Of a stretch of DNA of 64,000 nt, positions 7,831-15,460 are shown piece after piece. Position 1 is the first letter of the stretch. Each line of letters starts with the position of its first letter. A program made the position numbers and the translations under genes. The notes under the pieces are model-generated. The model was given only the letters and a program-made list of their open reading frames with translations. It did not search any database and was not told the origin of the DNA. Source of the DNA: Senimuribacter intestinalis (GTDB lineage Bacteria > Bacillota > Clostridia > Peptostreptococcales > Anaerovoracaceae); NCBI GenBank assembly GCA_943192975.1, contig CALPCJ010000008.1, positions 1 through 64,000 of the forward strand, given 5' to 3'.

Positions 7831-9240
7831 ATGGCATTTGGATTATTTAAGAAAAAACATACCGCAGATATTATCTATATGAACGGACACGTCTATACCC
7901 AAGACCCCGCGTTTCCGTGGGCTACTGCAGTGGCCTGCAAAGATGGCAAGGTTATCGCCATTGGCGATTTTGAGGGAATGGACGAAATCGTATCTTCTGA
8001 TACGCAGGTCATCGACCTGAAGGAGCAGTACATGTTCCCAGGGTTTATAGAGGTTCATAATACAGATATTCTCAAGGCTTTTGAGGATATGTATCTGGAA
8101 ATTGATCCGGTTTGGGATCTGGATACCGTTTTAGAGGAAGTCGCCGCTTATGCTGAAAATACGGATCGCGATATCATCTTTGCATACGGCTACAATGAAA
8201 ATATTCTGGCAGACTACGAGGAAGCGGAGGACGTGCAGGGACTTTTGGACGAGATTACGCAGGACAAGCCGGTGCTGCTTCTTGGAACCAGTGGTGTGCA
8301 CTGCTGGTTCAACTCTCTGGCAATGGATATGGTCAGCGAATCTGCGGAGGAAGACGGCATGCAGTACATTTCTGCAGACTATGTGCTAAGCGTGCTGAGT
8401 CCTCTCGATTTTGAAGAGGTGGAGGCTGCGGTGATTGCGTCCTCTGGCGCACTCTGCGACAGAGGCATTACTTCAATCTTTCCGCTCAATACCCCAGACT
8501 ATTTCCAGCACCTTTATCGGGACTGTCTGGTTGCCCTCATCGGTGAGAGTATACCTGTCAAACAGCGGCTGTTTTCCAGTCTCTACATCAACCGCCCTAT
8601 TGCACCGGAACTGATTTTACACAAGCTGACCGCCGGAAAAACCGCATGCATTGAGCTGGACAACCTGATTACCTATGACTTCCTGAAGCTGGAAGTCTGC
8701 GACGACGAAAATCTCGCCTTTTTCTCAGAGGATGCGCTGAAGACCATCTGTCAGGCAGTCTGCGATAAAGGCTACAATATTCACTTGGACGCACTGGATC
8801 AGACTTCTATAGAAAAAGCCCGTGCTGCCTTTGTTTTCCTGCGCTCAAAGGGCTGCAAGCATAACACCCTGGTGCTGGCGGCGGACAATGCGGTTTCTAA
8901 TTCTGAAGTAAATTCTACAGAGGAAGGATTCCTGACTACCTGGTCTACGGACTGCCTGAATCAGTCTGTTTATTCCCATGTAGGAAGTGTTTCTGAAGCA
9001 GTCGACATGCTGACTGTCGGCGCTGCCGAGCTTTTGGGCTGCGGCAAAGAGTACGGCAGTATCGAGCAAGGAAAACGTGCTGACTTCACTGTCTTTTCAG
9101 AAAATCCATTTGAAAAAAGTGTGCAGTACTTTTCTTCCATGCATGCTTCTATGACAATTGTCGACAGCCAAGTGGTCTACGATCTGGAAACTGCCTGCGA
9201 TAACGAAATGTATGACCTTCTAGTCACAATGCGCTTATAA
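7831..9240 (+). CDS. YtcJ-like amidohydrolase with degenerate active site
   Basis: 469 residues with the metal-dependent amidohydrolase 3 fold: N-terminal beta-sandwich (ADIIYMNGHVYTQDPAFPWATAVACKDGKVIAIG), PGFIEVH at the position of the first metal motif, and the C-terminal GAAELLGCGKEYGSIEQGKRADFTVF. The usual HxH metal motif reads HNTD, the GxxxxxHAIGD-type motif reads IHLDALDQ, and the later histidine region reads LVLAADNAVS. Metal ligands thus seem lost and the protein may not be a hydrolase. Start at 7831 follows GGAGG at 7820-7824. Confidence 0.75.
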   Translation: MAFGLFKKKHTADIIYMNGHVYTQDPAFPWATAVACKDGKVIAIGDFEGMDEIVSSDTQVIDLKEQYMFPGFIEVHNTDILKAFEDMYLEIDPVWDLDTVLEEVAAYAENTDRDIIFAYGYNENILADYEEAEDVQGLLDEITQDKPVLLLGTSGVHCWFNSLAMDMVSESAEEDGMQYISADYVLSVLSPLDFEEVEAAVIASSGALCDRGITSIFPLNTPDYFQHLYRDCLVALIGESIPVKQRLFSSLYINRPIAPELILHKLTAGKTACIELDNLITYDFLKLEVCDDENLAFFSEDALKTICQAVCDKGYNIHLDALDQTSIEKARAAFVFLRSKGCKHNTLVLAADNAVSNSEVNSTEEGFLTTWSTDCLNQSVYSHVGSVSEAVDMLTVGAAELLGCGKEYGSIEQGKRADFTVFSENPFEKSVQYFSSMHASMTIVDSQVVYDLETACDNEMYDLLVTMRL

Positions 9241-9309
9241 ATTTAGGAGTTTTGTGGTAGAATATAGATAATAACACTAAATCCATAGGGCAATCCCAAA
9301 GGAGACTTC

Positions 9310-9735
9310 ATGAACAAGAGTAAATTTATCTGTTTGACCCTGTGTCTGACTTTGTTTGCTGCTGTCTTATGCACAACCAGCTGCGAAAATAAAGGCGACA
9401 CTGCAGAAATTATCCATCCGATTACAATCACCATCAGCATTGACTATCCAAAAAAATCGGAACTCCCTGACATCGAAACCACTGCTTTTAAAATCGAAGA
9501 AAATTCCTCTGTGTTGGAGGCAATTCAGATTTACTGCAACGTCAACGACATGTCAGTTAATGTAGAAACTACCGATGGAACAATCGTAGGCATTAATGAC
9601 CTAAACAATGGGGATTTTCATCCGAACAGAATCTGGCAGTACAAAGTCAACGGACAGCTGTGCGCCGATTCTGCCGGCGACTATGTCCTGCAGGACGGCG
9701 ATGTGCTGGAATGGGTTTATAAGAAAATAGATTGA
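9310..9735 (+). CDS. DUF4430 domain lipoprotein
   Basis: 141 residues: a lipoprotein signal with a lipobox ending at C25 (CTTSC), then a compact domain whose sequence (FKIEENSSVLEAIQIYCN ... WQYKVNGQLC ... YVLQDGDVLEWVYKKID) matches the DUF4430/transcobalamin C-terminal-like fold found in surface proteins of Firmicutes. Such domains may bind cobamides or adhesion partners, but no function can be claimed. The gene has AAAGGAG before the start and is closed by a hairpin terminator. Confidence 0.8.
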   Translation: MNKSKFICLTLCLTLFAAVLCTTSCENKGDTAEIIHPITITISIDYPKKSELPDIETTAFKIEENSSVLEAIQIYCNVNDMSVNVETTDGTIVGINDLNNGDFHPNRIWQYKVNGQLCADSAGDYVLQDGDVLEWVYKKID

Positions 9736-9757
9736 TGTAGATTAATGCAAATTAACA

Positions 9758-9785
9758 GCCGGAGCTAAATGCTCCGGCCGTTTCT
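9758..9785 (+). terminator. Intrinsic terminator after the DUF4430 gene
   Basis: GCCGGAGC (9758-9765) pairs with GCTCCGGC (9771-9778), followed by CGTTTCTTT. Confidence 0.8.
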
Positions 9786-9844
9786 TTCCTTTCACTCAGT
9801 CTCCACGTCTCTCCTACACTGCAAGACTGTAGAATCTGTCTCTA

Positions 9845-9920
9845 TGCATATTTTGAAGAATTATGTCGATAATATGCACAACCGTATGCATATTTTTAAA
9901 GAAAATGCCTTTAATATGCA
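9845..9920. repeat. Pair of 34-bp palindromes, 42-bp period (copy A)
   Basis: Two 34-bp imperfect palindromes, 9845-9878 and 9887-9920, each beginning TGCATATTTT and ending AATATGCA, separated by 8 bp. The same 34-8-34 arrangement recurs at 9989-10064 and 18882-18957. Transcribed either way they fold into hairpins; read in frame they give spurious MHIF...NMH peptides. Confidence 0.85.
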
Positions 9921-9988
9921 TATTTGTCTTATAAAAACCGAAAAAGCTGCCGAAAGAACAGTAAAATTTTCATCCAGCAGCTTATTTG

Positions 9989-10064
9989 TACATATTTTGA
10001 GGATTTTTTCAAAAAATATGTAGAGTATCGTGCATATTTCGGAGATTTTTCTCGAAAATATGCA
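9989..10064. repeat. Pair of 34-bp palindromes, 42-bp period (copy B)
   Basis: Palindromes at 9989-10022 (TACATATTTT...AAATATGTA, with a compensatory G to A / C to T pair relative to the others) and 10031-10064 (TGCATATTTC...AAAATATGCA), again 8 bp apart. The matched change at both ends suggests the palindrome is selected. Confidence 0.85.
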
Positions 10065-10127
10065 ATTTGTAATTCTTCACTTTATATTGCACAAAGGCTG
10101 TTTTATCAGCGCTATTGTAACCTGCTC

Positions 10128-10326
10128 TCAGTCTCTCAAACACCCAACAGGTACCACATATACACCGTCTTTTCTCTGATATGCAAACTCCCCCCCTCGT
10201 AAGAACCATCAAAAAAGTTGGTTCTTCAAGTTTACTTCCTTTTCCACTCTGGTTATATCTCTGAACCAGCGCCTTTAACTCCAAGAGATGTGCCGCTAAA
10301 ATTCTTGTAAGATATTGATTTTTCAT
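10128..10326 (-). pseudogene. C-terminal remnant of an ATPase-like gene (DUF4143-type), frameshifted
   Basis: On the minus strand residues KNQYLTRILAAHLLELKALVQRY...EEPTFLMVLTRGG run to a seven-base G tract (C tract at about 10191-10197 on the plus strand); shifting frame there continues EFAYQRKDGVYVVPVGCLRD and a stop at 10128. This tail resembles the C-termini of AAA/DUF4143 family ATPases as I remember them. No upstream part of the gene exists here, so it is a decayed fragment. Family assignment is tentative. Confidence 0.5.
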
Positions 10327-10351
10327 GCTTTCGCCTCAATTCAAGTCTGCT

Positions 10352-10780
10352 CTAATGTCTCTCCAAGGCGGTGGAAAATACCACCTGGGTTTCGGTCTTC
10401 CCGAAAACCTGCAGTTTGCCAAGGAACTCGTCCAAAAGGCTGGTGGAGGAAAACACTACCTTCAAAATCATAGAATAGGGACCTGTGATGTGGTTGCATT
10501 CCAACACGCTCTTTTCTGACTTGACAAAATCATAGAATTTCGGGCAGTCCTCCGGCTCCACAGTAATCATGATAAACGCCTTGATTCCGTAGCCCAGTTT
10601 CTCCAAATCCAAATTGGCGTGATATCCTTTAATATATCCGTCCTTTTCCAATTTATCAATTCGGGCAGAAACCGCCGGCGTTGTCAGATATACCAGAGCT
10701 GACAGTTCCTTCATCGGCGTGCGTGCATTTTTTCTAAGCTGATTTAAAATCTTGATATCGATATCGTCTAAGTTTCTCAT
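10352..10780 (-). CDS. Lrp/AsnC family transcriptional regulator
   Basis: 142 residues: N-terminal helix-turn-helix (LDDIDIKILNQLRKNARTPMKELSALVYLTTPAVSARIDKLEKDGYIKGY) and a C-terminal RAM/AsnC effector domain (GIKAFIMITVEPEDCPKFYDFV ... VLECNHITGPYSMILKV). Such proteins form octamers or dimers and sense amino acids. It lies directly downstream of, and in the same direction as, the aminotransferase but separated by a terminator, so it has its own promoter. Control of the aminotransferase is plausible but not shown. Confidence 0.92.
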   Translation of the reverse strand: MRNLDDIDIKILNQLRKNARTPMKELSALVYLTTPAVSARIDKLEKDGYIKGYHANLDLEKLGYGIKAFIMITVEPEDCPKFYDFVKSEKSVLECNHITGPYSMILKVVFSSTSLLDEFLGKLQVFGKTETQVVFSTALERH

Positions 10781-10835
10781 AAAACCCTGCCTTCGTCAAA
10801 TTTCAATACTAACTATACCACAACTCCACAAAAAA

Positions 10836-10870
10836 CAGAACCCAAAAGTTAAAAAACTTTTTAGGTTCTG
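10836..10870 (-). terminator. Intrinsic terminator after the aminotransferase gene
   Basis: CAGAACC (10836-10842) pairs with GGTTCTG (10864-10870), with further A/T pairing inside and T-rich flanks on both sides, so it may work in either direction. Confidence 0.7.
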
Positions 10871-10894
10871 CTTTTTGATTATTAGGAACTATTA

Positions 10895-12133
10895 TTATGC
10901 TTTGGTGATTGCTTCTTTAATTTTTGCAGGCATTACTCTGCATTCGTCTTCTGTGTTGGAAGCCACGGAAACACGAATTCCTCTGCCCATTGGAATACAG
11001 AAAATATCCATTTCCTGCAGCAGTTCTCCTGCTGCCTCCGGTTTCTCACAAGGAATTGTGATGAAAAATCCACTGTCATACGGGCAGGCAGTCAGACCTG
11101 CTTTTTCTGCCTCTTCCATAAAAATGGCGCCGCGTCTTCTGAGAATCTGCAGATAATGTTCTCTTTCTTCAGTCACCTTCGCCATCAACGCTGGGTCTTC
11201 CACGATATTTGCCAGCACCTTCATAGCAGCTCTGTTGCCGTTAGACCAGGATGCTCTGCATTCCACGCTCATCACATCCACAAATTCCTTTGCAACTTCA
11301 GCAGTCTGCGCCATGCAAAGGAGCGCGCCGCAGCGCATGCCGTACATTGTATAGCCTTTGGAAGCACTGAATGCAATCAGCGGCAGAATGTGCGCAGGAA
11401 GACCTGCCAGTTTCTTTAAGAAAAATCTATATTCTACTGCGTCACCGGAGAAATCCAGATATGCGATATCAACAAGGAGTGCAATCTTCTTACCTTTACC
11501 TTCATACGTATCAAGCACAGCCAGCACCTGATTCCAGTCTTCCTCCGTGAAAGTATAGCCAGTTGGGTTGTGCGCTGGTGTATTGATGATAATCAGCGTT
11601 TCATCCTGCTCTGCTAAAATAGCGGCAAGTTCTGTCTCAAAAGACTTGCTGTCAAATTTCAGTTTTTCATTGAAAAGACGATAAGTAGAAACGCTGCGGC
11701 CGATTTCTGATGCTATCAGATTATATGGATTCCAGTGCCAATCACTGACCAAAATTTTATCTCCGAAAGCTGTATATGCGGAAATGGCATTTCTGATGGA
11801 ACCGGTACCGCCCGGCGTATAACAGCTTTCTACGAATACCCCCTCCGGCATATCGTCTAGGAAAACAGCCTTTTTTACTGCTTCTCTATATTCAGGCAAT
11901 CCCAGAATCGGTGCGTAAGCTGCATAGTCTTCCGGCTGCAGACTGCGGATACATTCCATAACCGACTCCAGCACAACCAACTTTCCTTCATCGTTAAGCA
12001 GTACACCGATGGTGGAATCGATTACGTTCTCTTTTCCTTTTTCTGCAATTCTTGCTTTTGCTTTGGAAGAAACTCCGAAAAGCTTATCTGGCGCTCCGAT
12101 GGTTTTTCTTCCGTTTTGCTGTGCCATAATCAT
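10895..12133 (-). CDS. PLP-dependent class I/II aminotransferase
   Basis: 412 residues of a fold-type I aminotransferase (aspartate/aromatic type). The PLP lysine is K259 in SASKGYTMYG; NTPAHNPTG carries the asparagine that contacts the cofactor, and the C-terminal R in GRGIRVSVAS is in the position of the carboxylate-binding arginine. The frame opens at 12142, but that ATG is one base from the GGAGG; the ATG at 12133 has a usable spacing. The gene follows the decarboxylase operon, so it may channel oxaloacetate or a 2-oxo acid; substrate unproved. Confidence 0.88.
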   Translation of the reverse strand: MIMAQQNGRKTIGAPDKLFGVSSKAKARIAEKGKENVIDSTIGVLLNDEGKLVVLESVMECIRSLQPEDYAAYAPILGLPEYREAVKKAVFLDDMPEGVFVESCYTPGGTGSIRNAISAYTAFGDKILVSDWHWNPYNLIASEIGRSVSTYRLFNEKLKFDSKSFETELAAILAEQDETLIIINTPAHNPTGYTFTEEDWNQVLAVLDTYEGKGKKIALLVDIAYLDFSGDAVEYRFFLKKLAGLPAHILPLIAFSASKGYTMYGMRCGALLCMAQTAEVAKEFVDVMSVECRASWSNGNRAAMKVLANIVEDPALMAKVTEEREHYLQILRRRGAIFMEEAEKAGLTACPYDSGFFITIPCEKPEAAGELLQEMDIFCIPMGRGIRVSVASNTEDECRVMPAKIKEAITKA

Positions 12134-12182
12134 TTCGCACATACCTCCTAAAAATTTCTATCTTTATTATTTGCTTTCTATG

Positions 12183-13586
12183 TTATACCGGATAGGCTCT
12201 GTTTGTCAAATCATATTTATCCGGATCGATTTTATGCGCCTTTGCGTCTCTGTATTTGAAGTACTCCGTTGCCACCTTCGGAAACAGTGCGTAAGACAGT
12301 ACATCTTCGTCCTGCGTTTTAAACACGGAAATTTCTTTTTCCAAAGTTTCCAGCTCTGGTTCCAGCAGATCCGCCGGACGGCAGGTAATCGGCTCAGCAT
12401 CACCAATAGCCTTTTTCTGCACTTCCGGATTAAACGGCTTTACAGTCTTACCATATTCACCACGTAGGATTGCCTTCGTTTCCTGAGACATGATTTTATA
12501 GCGCTCGCCGGTCAGCACGTTGAGCACCGCCTGGGTACCCACAATCTGTGAGGACGGCGTTACCAGCGGCGGTTCGCCGAGATCGGCACGCACCCTTGGA
12601 ATTTCTTCCAGCACTTCATAAAATCTATCTTCTGCCCCCTGTTCCTTCAGCTGAGAAACCAGATTGGACAGCATGCCGCCCGGCACCTGATAAAGCAGCG
12701 TCTTTACATCAACTGTCAGCATTTTCGGATCAAGCAGTCCGCTGGCAATGGAACTGTCACGAAGAGGTCTGAAATAGTCTGCAATCTCTGCCAAAAGATT
12801 TTGATCAAGTCCTGTGTCGTAAGGTGTTCCTGCAAAAGTTGCCACCATAACCTCGGTTGCCGGCTGACTGGTTCCCATAGAGAATGGGGAAATTGCTGTA
12901 TCAATCACATCGCAGCCAGCTTCTACACCTTTTACATAAGTAATCGGTGCAACGCCGCTAGTGCAGTGACTGTGCAGAGAGATGGGAACTTTCACCTGGG
13001 TTTTCAGTTCTCTTACCAGGCGGTCAGCCATATCCGGGGTTAAAATGCCTGCCATATCCTTGATGCAGATAGAATCTGCACCCAGGCTTTCCATATCTGA
13101 GGCGAGTTTTTTCCAATAATCTAGTGTGTACGCACTGCCAGTAGTGTAAGACATTGCAAGCTGCACATTGCCGCCTTCTTTTTTTGCGGCACGCACAGCT
13201 GTCTCCACATTGCGCAAGTCGTTAAATGCGTCAAAAATTCGCAAAATATCAATGCCGTTTGCAATGGATTTCTGTACAAAGTATTCCACTACATCATCAG
13301 CATAATGTCTATATCCGAGGATATTCTGTCCGCGAAACAGCATCTGCAGTTTACTGTTTTTAAGTCTGCGACGCAGCGTTCTAAGGCGCTGCCACGGATC
13401 TTCGTTTAAGAACCGAAGAGAAGCATCGTAAGTCGCACCACCCCAGCATTCAATAGAGTGATATCCAACCTGATCCATCTTTTCCAGAATTGGAATCATA
13501 TCCTCTGTTTTCATTCTTGTTGCTATGAGAGACTGATGTGCGTCTCTCAAAACGGTCTCGGTTATTTTTAACTTTTTATTATTCAT
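12183..13586 (-). CDS. Oxaloacetate/pyruvate carboxyltransferase subunit (OadA/PycB/5S-like)
   Basis: 467 residues of the conserved carboxyltransferase of oxaloacetate decarboxylase alpha, pyruvate carboxylase C-terminal half or transcarboxylase 5S. Visible motifs: ETVLRDAHQSLIATRM, LRIFDAFND, CIKDMAG, the metal site SLHSHCTSG and the C-terminal PASS-type region (LVTPSSQIVGTQAV, GERYKI). It lacks a fused biotin domain, which is supplied by the separate gene at 14739-15101. Last gene of the Na+-pump operon. Confidence 0.92.
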   Translation of the reverse strand: MNNKKLKITETVLRDAHQSLIATRMKTEDMIPILEKMDQVGYHSIECWGGATYDASLRFLNEDPWQRLRTLRRRLKNSKLQMLFRGQNILGYRHYADDVVEYFVQKSIANGIDILRIFDAFNDLRNVETAVRAAKKEGGNVQLAMSYTTGSAYTLDYWKKLASDMESLGADSICIKDMAGILTPDMADRLVRELKTQVKVPISLHSHCTSGVAPITYVKGVEAGCDVIDTAISPFSMGTSQPATEVMVATFAGTPYDTGLDQNLLAEIADYFRPLRDSSIASGLLDPKMLTVDVKTLLYQVPGGMLSNLVSQLKEQGAEDRFYEVLEEIPRVRADLGEPPLVTPSSQIVGTQAVLNVLTGERYKIMSQETKAILRGEYGKTVKPFNPEVQKKAIGDAEPITCRPADLLEPELETLEKEISVFKTQDEDVLSYALFPKVATEYFKYRDAKAHKIDPDKYDLTNRAYPV

Positions 13587-13598
13587 GTTATTACTCCT

Positions 13599-14723
13599 TT
13601 ATACGCCGAAGATTGCCATAAATACGCCTGCAGCAACAGCAGTGCCGATTACGCCTGCCACGTTAGGCCCCATAGCGTGCATCAGCAGGAAGTTGGTCGG
13701 ATCTTCCTCTGCGCCGACTTTCTGGGATACGCGGGCTGCCATCGGCACAGCGGAAACTCCTGCGGAGCCGATGAGCGGGTTGATTTTACCGCCGGAAATC
13801 TTACACATCAGTTTTCCAAAGAGTACGCCAGCTGCTGTACCAAAGCAGAAGGCTGCAAGCCCTATGCCCACGATTTTCAGCGTGCTCCAGTTGAGGAAAG
13901 CCTCTGCGCTGGTGGTTGCTCCCACGGAAGTTCCAAGCAATATAACGACGATATACATCAGTGCATTGGACGCTGTGTCAGTCAGCTGTCTTACAACGCC
14001 GCTTTCTCTAAAGAGATTTCCCAGCATCAGCATACCTACGAGCGGCGTAGTGGACGGCAGAAGGCCGCACACTACGATGGTAACCACAATAGGAAAAAGA
14101 ATTTTCTCTCTTTTGGAGACCGGACGAAGCTGTTCCATTTTAATGGAACGCTCTTCCTTTGTGGTCAAAGCTCGCATAATAGGAGGCTGGATGATTGGAA
14201 CCAGTGACATATAGGAATATGCTGCTACGGCAATAGGCCCCATGATGTCAGTCTGGTGCAGTTTCATCGCTAAAAATATAGAAGTCGGGCCGTCGGCTCC
14301 GCCAATAATAGCGATTGCCGCTGCCGCCATATCGTTGAATCCGATAAGCATGGCGAGCATGTATGCGCCAAAGATTCCAAATTGTGCCGCCGCACCAAGC
14401 AGAAAACTCTTTGGGTTTGCAATCAGCGGCCCGAAGTCTGTCATTGCGCCAACGCCCAGGAAAATGAGTGATGGCAAAATCGTCCACTCATCTAGCAGAT
14501 AAAAGTAGTGGAGCAGTCCTCCCTCTTCCATGATGGGAGGATAAATATTGACAAGCAGCATGCCGAAGGAAATCGGCAGCAGCAGAAGCGGTTCGTACTG
14601 CTTGGCAATCGCTAAGTATAAGAATCCACATGCAACCGCAAGCATTAGCAGATTGCCTATGGTCAAATCGAAAAAGGCAGTCTGATGGATTAAATTTCCT
14701 AAAGTTGTGATAATATATTCCAT
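13599..14723 (-). CDS. Na+-translocating decarboxylase beta subunit (OadB/MmdB/GcdB)
   Basis: 374-residue membrane protein with about nine to eleven helices that decarboxylates carboxybiotin and exports Na+. Signature segments include GAMTDFGPLIANPK (conserved acidic residue in a membrane region), IIGGADGPTSIFLA, PLIGSAGVSAVPMAARV and NFLLMHAMGPNVAGVIGTAVAAG. It is the pump component shared by oxaloacetate, methylmalonyl-CoA and glutaconyl-CoA decarboxylases, so the substrate depends on the partner carboxyltransferases. Confidence 0.95.
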   Translation of the reverse strand: MEYIITTLGNLIHQTAFFDLTIGNLLMLAVACGFLYLAIAKQYEPLLLLPISFGMLLVNIYPPIMEEGGLLHYFYLLDEWTILPSLIFLGVGAMTDFGPLIANPKSFLLGAAAQFGIFGAYMLAMLIGFNDMAAAAIAIIGGADGPTSIFLAMKLHQTDIMGPIAVAAYSYMSLVPIIQPPIMRALTTKEERSIKMEQLRPVSKREKILFPIVVTIVVCGLLPSTTPLVGMLMLGNLFRESGVVRQLTDTASNALMYIVVILLGTSVGATTSAEAFLNWSTLKIVGIGLAAFCFGTAAGVLFGKLMCKISGGKINPLIGSAGVSAVPMAARVSQKVGAEEDPTNFLLMHAMGPNVAGVIGTAVAAGVFMAIFGV

Positions 14724-14738
14724 GTTTTTCCCCTAAGT

Positions 14739-15101
14739 TTATGCAATGGTTGCTACACTCTGTCCGGATTCTACGCTGTCTCCCTCTGCAGCGGTAATGG
14801 AGGTGAGCTGACCGTCTTTTGGCGCTACTACTGGAATTTCCATCTTCATCGCTTCCAGAATCAGAATAGTATCACCTTTTTTCAGGTTATCGCCCACTTT
14901 TGCAGAGATTTTCCATACCTTTCCTGCAGTTCCTGTAGTAACAGCTTCACCCTCACCTTCGGCAGCGGCTGTCTGCACAGGCGCAGCAGGTGCAGGCGCA
15001 GCAGCAGACGCTGCTGGCTGCGCGGCAGGTGCTCCCGCCCCCTTTTTCTCTACTTCTACCTCGTATGTCACTCCATTGACTTTAATGATATATGTTTCCA
15101 T
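14739..15101 (-). CDS. Biotin carboxyl carrier subunit of the Na+ pump (1.3S/MmdC-like)
   Basis: 120 residues: a short N-terminal beta segment, an Ala/Pro-rich flexible linker (about 20-58) and a biotinyl domain with EAMKMEI, biotin attached to K86. It carries CO2 from a carboxyltransferase to the beta subunit. The linker composition is typical of OadA/GcdC/MmdC carriers. Confidence 0.93.
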   Translation of the reverse strand: METYIIKVNGVTYEVEVEKKGAGAPAAQPAASAAAPAPAAPVQTAAAEGEGEAVTTGTAGKVWKISAKVGDNLKKGDTILILEAMKMEIPVVAPKDGQLTSITAAEGDSVESGQSVATIA

Positions 15102-15113
15102 AGTTTTCCTCTC

Positions 15114-15449
15114 TTACTTTCCTCTTCTCTTTATAGATCGAACAATATATGCGCCATCGGCTTCATTCTCAAAAGATGCTCCGCCATTTTCTGCGGCTTT
15201 TGCTGCTGCAATAGCCGCCGTAATGACTGCAATTAAAGCGCCGTCATCTTTGCCGTCTGCAGCAGTTGCAGGACTGCTTGCTGCATCCGTCTTTGCCGCC
15301 TCTTCTTTCTGTTTCTTAGAGGCACCCGGCTGCGGTATGAACTTGAACAGGGAAATAATGCAGCTGATTAAAACCAGCATGACGAATACGGTGCCCATAC
15401 CAAGCAGCGTATTCATTCCCGCTTTCGATAATATTTCTGTAATTGTCAT
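15114..15449 (-). CDS. Na+-pump decarboxylase gamma-type small subunit (OadG/MmdD-like)
   Basis: 111 residues with a single N-terminal membrane helix (NTLLGMGTVFVMLVLISCIISLFKF) and a polar, Ala-rich tail, the architecture of OadG/MmdD subunits that anchor the carboxyltransferase to the beta subunit. Identification rests on architecture and position between the carrier and the carboxyltransferase genes. Confidence 0.85.
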   Translation of the reverse strand: MTITEILSKAGMNTLLGMGTVFVMLVLISCIISLFKFIPQPGASKKQKEEAAKTDAASSPATAADGKDDGALIAVITAAIAAAKAAENGGASFENEADGAYIVRSIKRRGK

Positions 15450-15460
15450 TGACTGCCTCC

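Noticed and set aside
9843..10064. CRISPR array
   Set aside because: The repeats are palindromes in pairs with 8-bp gaps and variable centres, without uniform spacers or cas genes.
9769..10202. Short plus-strand frames with MHIF...NMH repeats
   Set aside because: These are translations of the 34-bp palindromes; no RBS and the reverse strand reads similarly.
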